From the NCBI GenBank assembly GCA_027943335.1, contig BSBK01000873.1, positions 248,001-312,000 on the forward strand: 64,000 bases of DNA, written 5' to 3'. The number at the start of each line of letters is the position of its first letter. Positions within the stretch are counted from its first letter, which is position 1. This DNA is from Chamaecyparis obtusa. Taxonomy: Eukaryota; Streptophyta; Pinopsida; Cupressales; Cupressaceae. Of the stretch, positions 63,008 through 64,000 are shown piece after piece. The notes under the pieces are model-generated. The model did not search any database. It saw only the letters and a list, made by a program, of their open reading frames with translations, and was not told the DNA's origin. The position numbers and the translations under genes are program-made.

Positions 63008-64000
63008 ATGGAATACTTTAGAAAAGAAAGTCCTAAGTTTGATGGAGATAATTATCTTGACTGGAAGAACAAGATGATGAGACATTTACAGTGCATTTAT
63101 TTTGAGATCTTTGAGGTGGCTACTAAAGAAATTAAGATCCCTTCCTTATCAGATCTTGCAAATGAAGGTGCAACTCTTAAGAAAAAGGAGCTATTCACTT
63201 CAAATGCTATTGCCAATGAAGCACTCGTTAGCGCCCTGTCTGACAGTGAGTTTTTAGACATCAAGAAACTAGATAAAGCCTACAAGATTTGGAAGTATCT
63301 ATAAGATATGTTTTAAGGAGACATCCAAGACAAGAATGTGCATAGAAAGACATGGAAGAAAAATTACAATACATTGGAGATGCTACCTGAAGAGAACAGA
63401 AGATCCTACAATCAAAGGATTAATGAAGCAGTTTCTAGAATCATAAACAATAGTTGAGAAAATTTAAAAGAAGACATCATGAATAAGCTGATGACTACTT
63501 TGACACCAGAATATGAGAGAAAGATAAACATCCTTGATGATACTATGCAATTTTGAGAAAAATTGAAAAGATAGACCTTAATCAACAAGATTGTTGTATT
63601 TGAGATATCAAGTTTGAAGATAGAGGCTAAAAATGAAGCTGCCTTCAAAGCTTCAGTCCATGGCAAACAATCCTTGAACACCTATGGTAGTTTTGACGAT
63701 GATGAAGAAGAGAAAGCACTAGATGATTTCATTGCTATTATTTCTAAAAGAGAAAAGAAAGGAAAAGGAAAATATGAAGGTCAATTTCCATTCAAATGCT
63801 TTTCATGTAATAAGATTGGTCACTTTGCATCTAACTGTCCTACAAGAGTTAAGAAGTTCAAAAATAACTATAAGCCCAAGTATACAAAGGAATGTTACTA
63901 TGCTAGAGATGGAGTATCAGATGAAGAATCAATAGAAGAGGAAATTGGATTCATTTCTCTTAAAGATGAAAATAATACACAAGAGTTAGCACTAATTTCA
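63008..64000 (+). pseudogene. copia gag (partial, runs off the window)
   Basis: ATG 63008, MEYFRKESPKFDGDNYLDWK, then a copia UBN2-type gag core: KMMRHLQCIYFEIFEV, NEALVSALSDSEFLDIKKLD, KAYKIWKYL, ... LTPEYERKINILDD. One intact CCHC knuckle, CFSCNKIGHFASNC, lies at 63797-63838. The frame is constant to the window end. It has about five stops (TAA near 63302 and 63314, TGA near 63455 and 63554, TAG near 63570). Unlike family A gag it has the usual capsid core and a single knuckle, so it is a standard copia element. Pol would lie beyond 64000. Confidence 0.88.

Noticed and set aside
1..64000. tRNA, rRNA or host housekeeping genes
   Set aside because: None seen on either strand; the tRNA-like matches are retrotransposon primer sites.

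Overview
The window looks like gene-poor nuclear DNA from a land plant with a very large, transposon-filled genome. A gymnosperm (conifer-type) genome is the best guess. The reasons are: AT-rich sequence; nested LTR retrotransposons of the copia and Ty3/chromovirus types, all primed by initiator tRNA-Met (TGGTATCAGAG); a plant CACTA (En/Spm) transposon with a TNP2-type transposase; old, stop-riddled copies; and no recognisable host housekeeping gene. The species call is inference.

Layout. 1-1345: the 5' end (gag start plus 5' LTR, minus strand) of a low-complexity-tailed LTR family called family A here (copy A1). 1346-3540: decayed DNA. 3541-6154: a small multi-exon gene of unknown function, with an interrupted middle and a tandemly duplicated exon pair. 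6155-8607: decayed repeats, including one arm of a dispersed inverted repeat. 8608-12866: twelve monomers of a ~357-bp tandem repeat. 12867-24557: two tandem minus-strand Ty3 chromoviruses sharing a central LTR (LTR-internal-LTR-internal-LTR). 24558-29400: the other inverted-repeat arm and decayed LTR-like repeats. 29400-31140: a gutted Ty3-like remnant on the minus strand.

31500 to about 59.9 kb is the most interesting part: a CACTA element on the plus strand with a TNP2 transposase, an embedded SET-domain gene and a multi-exon TNPA-like gene. It is broken up by four insertions. Family A copy A2 (34288-46274) sits inside the TNP2 coding sequence. A 5'-truncated copia element (35121-39010) sits inside the 5' LTR of A2, and an unidentified 1-kb insert sits in its ORF2. 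A 998-bp element with a perfect 29-bp terminal inverted repeat (51302-52299) lies in the TNPA-like gene. Family A copy A3 (52619-59892) lies just after the TNPA-like stop codon, with a perfect 5-bp target duplication.

Family A has a gag with four CCHC zinc knuckles and a second long ORF that I do not recognise, but no protease, integrase or reverse transcriptase, so it should need proteins in trans. Copies A2 and A3 share three in-frame TAG codons at matching places, which suggests that the amplifying source element already carried them. 59893-61661 is repeat-derived DNA, and 61662-64000 starts another copia element (LTR, primer site, gag) that runs off the window. All coordinates of decayed elements were read by eye and may be off by a few bases.
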